The notes below the pieces were generated by a model that was not told where the DNA came from, ran no database searches, and worked only from the letters and a program-made list of their open reading frames with translations. This document shows positions 58,511 to 64,000 of a DNA stretch of 64,000 nucleotides, piece after piece; within the stretch, counting starts at the first letter, position 1; the number at the start of each line of letters is the position of its first letter. The position numbers were made by a program, and so were the translations under genes. The DNA is from Xanthostigma xanthostigma (Eukaryota; Arthropoda; Insecta; Raphidioptera; Raphidiidae): the NCBI GenBank assembly GCA_963575645.1, contig OY754468.1:23832465-23896464 (forward strand), written 5' to 3'.

Positions 58511-58964
58511 TAGATAGATAATGTGCATAGAACGTTTTGTGCAATCTTAATGTTTAAAATAATCTTTTAGTGAATTTTATAAACTAGGAATGATACAATT
58601 CCATATAAGTAGTAAATTATTACACTATCAGTTTTAGGTGTTCTGTTATTTTTCTGTCTTAAAAGTTTCAACAATAAAGTGTAAAATAATCATATTTACT
58701 CCTTTTGTTGTTTCCGTAATGTTGCCATTATTTTTACTAGTTTATGGCCATTGAATGAAGACAATTTTGAAACCGTATCAGTTATTTGGAGCCAACTGCA
58801 AGACATAAAATCTGTGTCTCCAAGACGAGACTTCTTGTAAGTTAAGTCGAATTTTTTGTATTAATTTGATATAAAACATCTACTGACACGTTTGGTTGGG
58901 AGTGAGACAGTGCAATTGGCGCGACTTTTATGGGAGGACCTTACGTTTGTGTGCGTTGGATTAA
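58511..58964. other. No gene recognised
   Basis: Contains ACATCTACTGACACGTTTGG (58881), part of a dispersed repeat also near 8010 and 16895. Confidence 0.4.
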
Positions 58965-59285
58965 ATATGGCTTTAGTTGAAGGCGACATCTAGATAACAG
59001 TAAAATTTTGGTACTAGTTTGCTTGCTTTGTGTATGCGTTGGATTATAACTTGACTTTTGTTAAAGGCGACAACTATATAACAGCTAAATTTTGGTACTA
59101 GTTTGCTTGCTTTGTGTATGCGTTCGATTATAATTGGACTTTTGTTAAAGGCGACAACTGCATGACAGCAAAGTTTAGTGACAGGACGATATTTAGTTAC
59201 TAGAATATCGTTAGTTGACAGGGCAAAATTTAGTTCCTAGAATTTCGTTAGTTGACAGGGCGAAATTTAGTTACTAGAATTTCGC
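58965..59285. repeat. Two adjoining tandem repeats (~90 bp and ~43 bp units)
   Basis: Three copies of a unit with TTGTTAAAGGCGACAACT, TTTGGTACTAGTTTGCTTGC and GTGTATGCGTT, then three of a unit with CTAGAATTTCGTTAGTTGAC and AGGGC(A/G)AAATTTAGTT. Confidence 0.8.
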
Positions 59286-60323
59286 GTATGTTTCACATCT
59301 GCCTATGTCTTTTTTTAATCTTGTTTTGTGTAACATAGCCTAAAAACATTTTATCTCCACATAAACTCTTGCAAAACATATTCTTAACCTTTCAGTTGGT
59401 AAGTCTGCAATGTATTTCATTGGAACAAAATGACAGACTACTCATAACTGTCTATTGTCGTGTTCATATCGAATATCAAACATTTAATGTGACAAGGAAT
59501 TGGACCATTGAAATGAAGGAACACTCTTTTAGACATAAATTCGTTCCAACCTCTAATGTGCGGACAAAATTAATTTTGGTTCATTAATGCCTGACACACT
59601 AAGAAGCAATTTTTAATTACGCCCTCCTCCGATCGGCCAATCGACGCTGGTGAACGGAAAAATGTTTAGTTACTCCTGCGCTAAACTGTCGGCCGACTAA
59701 TAGATTGTCTGTCAGCGCCAAGCCTAAAGAATCCTGACCCGCACATTTCGTTCCGATCCGATCAGCTTGTGTGCAGCTGACTTTAATGGTGTATACTTTT
59801 ATAGCCAATTAGTTGAAAACCATTTTAAATGGAATTGAAGTGAATGAATTAACAATTTTCATAACAATATTGTAAACATTTTCGCTCTGAAGGCAATCCT
59901 TATTTAAATGTCAAAGGAATCAAAGAGAAATTCCAATACACATAATTTGTTATACAAAACGACTGCTCATAATGTAAGTGAACTAATGACGTAACAACAA
60001 ATGTCGACTTGTGCTTTTGAAATAAAATCCGCACAAAATGAGAGAGAAACAGAATAACAAAAAAATAAAAAGAAACAATCGCAACACTCACACAAGCCAT
60101 CCAACCGAAGCAAATCAGTGAGAACAGAGAGAGAGAGAGAGAGAGGATTGTAAGCTAACTATGATATTTTATTATTAAGTATTGTGTGCCTGCATTTTAC
60201 AAACAGTTACTACAAAAATCAAACATTTAATGATTAATTTAGATTAAAATGCTGGAATTTAACAATGGCTTTAACGGCGAAAAATTATCCTCCCCAGAGC
60301 ATCGAGAACTAACGACTTAGTAC
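59286..60323. other. No confident gene
   Basis: A plus frame 59369-59587 follows a TTTCAG but has no known motif. 59630-59800 is slightly GC-richer, with GGCCGACTAATAG; no product recognised. A (GA)n run lies at 60127-60145. Confidence 0.35.
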
Positions 60324-61410
60324 TAGTGATGTGCCGGATCGTTAAAAATGTATACCCGCGGATACGGATCTGAATACGGATTTTTGGTTTCAAGATCCGC
60401 GGATACGGATACGGATCTTAACTTTTTTAGAGTACAAGGCGGTAAATATTGCACATCGACATTTGGAAAGAGACTATCTGTTATGGGAAAAAGTTATTGA
60501 CCTCTTTAAGAGTTAACTCTCATAACAGATTGTCTCTTTCCAAAGATTGGTTTGCAATATCTCATTATAAAGATAGTTGATTTAGTACCTTTGAGTTATG
60601 TACTATTAATATGGTACTCACTACGATAACTGTTTGCAATATAAAGGTGCCAAATACGAAAAAAATAAAAAATAATCTAAATAGAATTTAACAGGTTTTC
60701 ATTATTACCTAATCGCCTATATACAGTTGGTTTTTTAAAAACCGAACACCCTTTTATTTCTTAGAGGAAGGGTTTTTGAAAATAAAGTTTCGGACAAAGT
60801 GACAGGGAATCAAGGGGGAAGAACAGTGATGTAGTTTTTTTTTTCGTTTGGGGGAGGTGTCTCCAAAATATCAAGGTCACCTACACTTTCTTAAATACGA
60901 CACTGTATTTTTTATCTAGGATTATTGTTCTTTGGGTCAAAGAGATCAACTCTTGTACAAAACATTTTTGGATTTGATGCCATCGTGAACCGCTGTTTGA
61001 TTCTCAATTCATCCCGTTTCCTATTTTAATGGATTGTGTGAGTCGGAAAAACCCCTGAAAAAATTTTCCGACTCACACAATCTACTAAAATAGGAAACGG
61101 GATGAATTTTAGTGGATTGTGTGAAAAACCCCTGAAAAACATTTTTCAGGGGTTTTTCCGACTCACACAATCCATTAAAATAGGAAACGGGATGAATTGA
61201 GAATCAAACAGCGGTTCACGATGGCATCAAATCCAAAAATGTTTGGTACAAGAGTTAATCTCTTTGATCCAAAGAACAATAATCCTATATGAAAATTAAT
61301 AAGGTAAAAGATCCGTAAAGGATCCACCAAAAACTAACGGATACGGATACGGATCTTTCTTCTCCTTCGGATATCCGCGGATACGGATACGAATATCCGA
61401 CACATCACTA
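60324..61410 (-). mobile_element. hAT-like element rich in ATCCG repeats, copy 2, with an insertion
   Basis: Terminal repeats TAGTGATGTGCCGGATCG and CCGACACATCACTA, flanked exactly by CTTAGTAC. It is inverted relative to copies at 43119 and 62274. An element occupies 60724-61288. Confidence 0.9.
60724..61288. mobile_element. Fold-back insertion with four copies of a 38-bp block
   Basis: From 60918 the DNA folds: AGGATTATTGTTCTTTGGGT is answered by ATCCAAAGAACAATAATCCT. The centre repeats GACTCACACAATCCATTAAA / AATAGGAAACGGGATGAAT four times in alternating direction, separated by AAACCCCTGAAAAA. The left 190 bp (CAGTTGGTTTTTTAAAAACC) lies outside the palindrome. Confidence 0.75.
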
Positions 61411-61733
61411 CTTAGTACGTACTAAGACACGGCAGAAGTGAAACTTCTTGACTACTTTGCTCGCCCTATCCATAGATGACAGTGCCAGCCAAACGCGTTG
61501 TGTAGTTCACAGATAATGCGCTCTATCTGCTCGTTTGTTATCTATTTGTCTCAGTCATGTCGCTTTATATTCAGCCTAAAAACTAGCCCTGACTGAGTTT
61601 ATGGCAGAGTAAAGACCATTTTATTAAAAAAAATGTCGCTGTTCGTTTCGGCGTCGCACGAATTTACCCTTTATTATATGGGATGACAGGGCAGAATGCA
61701 GTTCAAAAAAAGACTAATGCTGAATTGCAGAAT

Positions 61734-62118
61734 GGATTGTCAGAAAATTTGATTTGACAATGACCTTAGATTGTTATCATATAATTACAGTTTCCATAAA
61801 TCAGAAGCAGTCTAATGTCGTATTCAAACTCCATGTCATCTCGAACATAATTTTGTACTCACCTAAAAACAAATGCTTGTTTTACGTGGAAAAAGATCGC
61901 TTTTCAAGCCAAGTTTTGATAAAAATGCGTAGATAAACGTTGTTTCTAAGTGAAAACTGTTCAAAAAACGATATTAAATGCATGAATTCACAGTGTAAGG
62001 AACAAATCGTCTCAATCGATCAATTATTTTTCGAGCAGGATCAATTTAAAGCTCTAAATGGAGAAATATATATGCTCACAATATAAGGTCATTGTCAAAT
62101 CGGATTTTTTTACAATCT
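61734..62118. repeat. Inverted repeat with ~45-bp arms
   Basis: AATTTGATTTGACAATGACC at the left is answered by GGTCATTGTCAAATCGGATT at the right. The spacer holds the dispersed repeat shared with 24180-24395. Probably a worn MITE. Confidence 0.6.
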
Positions 62119-62273
62119 TTTGTGCAGCCCAACATTACAGTTAAAACGTTTTAGTAAAAACTTTATGATATTTTTGATGCATTTTCCCTTAAACTATTTC
62201 AATAGTAGAATCTGAATTTGAATAATCATTTCCTTCCTCTCTTACCATAGAAATTTTACTAAGGTGTTGTAAC

Positions 62274-62796
62274 TAGTGATGTGCCGGATATCCGTATCCG
62301 CGGATATCCGAGGGAGAAGAAAGATCCGTATCTGTTAGTTTTTGGCGGATCTTTTACCTTATTAATTTTCAATTCATAGGTGAAATTTTATATATATAGG
62401 TGATTAGGTAATAATGAAAACCTGTTAAATTCCGTTCAGATTATTTTTTATTTTTTTAAATTGTATTTGGCACCTTTATATTGCAAACATTTATCGTAGT
62501 GAGTACCATAATAATAGTACATAACTCAAAGGTACTAAATCAACTATCTTTATAATGAGATATTGCACATCGATCTTTGGAAAGAGACAATTTGTTATGA
62601 GAGTTAACTCTTAAAGAGGTCAATAACTTTTTCCCATAACAGATAGTCTCTTTCCAAAGGTCGATGTGCAATATTGACCGCCGCGTACTCTAAAACAGTT
62701 AAGATCCGTATCCGTATCCGCGGATCTTGAAACCAAAAATCCGTATTCAGATCCGTATCCGCGGATATACATTTTTAACGATCCGGCACATCACTA
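62274..62796 (+). mobile_element. hAT-like element rich in ATCCG repeats, copy 3
   Basis: TAGTGATGTGCCGGATATCC and ATCCGGCACATCACTA ends. GTTGTAAC precedes it and occurs 2 bp after the right end, so the duplication is not exact. TCCGTATCCGCGGAT is repeated near both ends. Confidence 0.85.
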
Positions 62797-62869
62797 AAGT
62801 TGTAACACAAATTGTCTTTTTGAACGTTAATATCAACTCTTTATTTATTACACACGATGTTTTCGGTTT

Positions 62870-63455
62870 ACGTATTTACTTATTCGATCCTTAAAAGGTA
62901 AAAAAGAACCCTGATACGATCACTTCGCTGTCTGTCTGTCAAGATCCTTTTTCTGAGGAACGCGTAAGGTATCAAATTGAAATTTATATATCAAATACTC
63001 AGGTCAGCAATCCCTTGGAACTGTGAAAAAATCAAACTTCTAAGTCAACGCAATTAAAAGATACGGCCGTTTATGCCGCATACTTTGACACTCGCAAGGG
63101 ATACAAAACCTATAGGGTACTTGTTGACCTAGAATCATGAAATTTGACAAGAAGCAATATCTTATATCAGTAGTAAAGGGAAAAATCCGAAAACCGTAAA
63201 TTTGTAGTCACAACACAAAAAAAATATTTTTTTTATACTGACTCACTTATCAAAACCTGTAATATTTCCCGTTGAACTAGAATCTTGTTTGGTACGAAAG
63301 AAAGTTGCATAGCACGTGTAAGGAAAAAATCTGAAAATCATAAATTTCTGATTCTATCTATAAAATGATTACATGACAAATTTATTTTTGGTGAAGTAAC
63401 GGTATGGTACCCTCAGGGCGCGAGTTCTACTCGCACTTGTCCGTCTTTTTTACAC
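62870..63455. repeat. Dispersed arthropod repeat with CGCGAGTTCTACTCGCACTT
   Basis: AAGATACGGCCGTTTATGCC, GACTCACTTATC and the closing GGTACCCTCAGGGCGCGAG then TCTACTCGCACTTGTCCG match wording common in interspersed repeats of many insects. Its class is not decided here. Confidence 0.55.
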
Positions 63456-63574
63456 GCTTTATATTAACTTCACCTGTAAGTTTGTATGTATGTATGTTTG
63501 TTTGTTTGTAACCTTCGTTTGGACTACAGCAAGTGGTTTATTACTGTAGTATAATATGCCAGCACTGTAACTAC

Positions 63575-63662
63575 AGTGGTTAGCCGTGCGGTCTAAGGCA
63601 CGGGTCTTCGCTGACGTCAACTCTCGGAATCACGGGTCGTGGGTTCTAATCCCGTCCACGCC
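63575..63662 (+). pseudogene. tRNA-Leu-like SINE head or pseudogene
   Basis: A box GCCGTGCGGTCTAAGGC is like that of tRNA-Leu; the B box is GGTTCTAATCC and the T arm CGGGT...CCCG. The length (about 88 nt) fits a tRNA with a long variable arm. The acceptor stem does not close, so it is probably SINE-derived. Confidence 0.5.
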
Positions 63663-63747
63663 GAAAAAAAATTGTTTTTTTTCGGCAAATTTTTGACAAT
63701 AAATCGAACTAAAAAGTGGAAAATAAATCGAACTAAAAAGTGGATAA

Positions 63748-64000
63748 TAAATATAGTTTAAAAAAAACTTAAAAACACGCTTTATAACGAACTAAAAAGT
63801 AAAAAATATTTTTTTTAAAATAAGCTTAAAACAATGAATAAAAAATACTAGTATTATTGTGAAAAAGGCGTAGGGCGCTTTGTTCCACATTTTCGTACAT
63901 CGAGCGCCCCACAATAATACTAGTATTTTTTATTCGCTATTGTTTTAAGCTTATTTTAAAAAAAAATATTTTCTACTTTTTAGTTCGATATAAAGCGTGT
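63748..64000. mobile_element. Fold-back element with a conserved central loop, copy 2 (cut by the window end)
   Basis: The same outer sequence as 9138-9360 (ATATAGTTTAAAAAAAACT; AACACGCTTTATA) and the same centre GGGCGCTTTGTTCCACATTT, TCGTACATCGAGCGCCC at 63873-63909. The arms carry an extra ACTAGTATTATTGTG block that is matched on both sides. Confidence 0.85.

Overview
This is a window of AT-rich animal nuclear DNA, almost certainly from an insect. The species cannot be named from the sequence. Two pieces of host gene are recognisable; the rest is intron or intergenic DNA packed with mobile elements, many nested in one another. There is no bacterial operon, CRISPR array, rRNA gene or clearly functional tRNA gene.

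Host genes. (1) A five-exon minus-strand gene at 3928-5446 encodes COP9 signalosome subunit 9 (COPS9/CSNAP), identified from its nearly invariant C-terminal ~57 residues. None of its exons is long enough to show as a conventional ORF. Two upstream exons extend the frame by 64 codons before the canonical start. (2) A plus-strand exon at 17630-18347, ending in a consensus GTAAGT donor, encodes a 239-residue Asn/Thr/His-rich N-terminus that closes with a VNPG motif like that of FNDC3-type fibronectin-III proteins. I found no following exon in the remaining ~45 kb, so most of the window right of 18348 is probably its first coding intron and/or intergenic DNA.

Mobile elements. The left third (1-17 kb) holds short inverted-repeat elements, two Helitron-like copies (6573-7302 and 11684-12653, the first carrying a tRNA-Lys-like sequence), and a mariner remnant (8555-10610) interrupted by two hAT-like elements, one of which holds a fold-back element. 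The middle (15-42 kb) has four copies of a hAT-like family rich in GCGGGCC, other hAT-like elements with 8-bp target duplications, pogo/Tigger-like MITEs, a mariner MITE, long fold-backs, and a non-LTR retrotransposon tail apparently split by a 2.36-kb insertion that includes nine ~120-bp tandem units. The right third (42-64 kb) has three copies of a hAT-like family rich in ATCCGTATCCGCGG, a third long Helitron-like copy with the tRNA-Lys-like cargo, two ~0.5-kb palindromic elements whose central loop is inverted between copies, a termite-type SINE, a PIF/Harbinger-like MITE, several Helitron-like elements and a second copy of the fold-back seen near 9.2 kb.

The two genes are not functionally linked. 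The strongest leads are the N-terminally extended COPS9 gene, the loop-flipping palindromic MITE family, and the Helitron-like family with tRNA-Lys cargo. All family calls come from reading motifs and repeat ends; no database search was possible.
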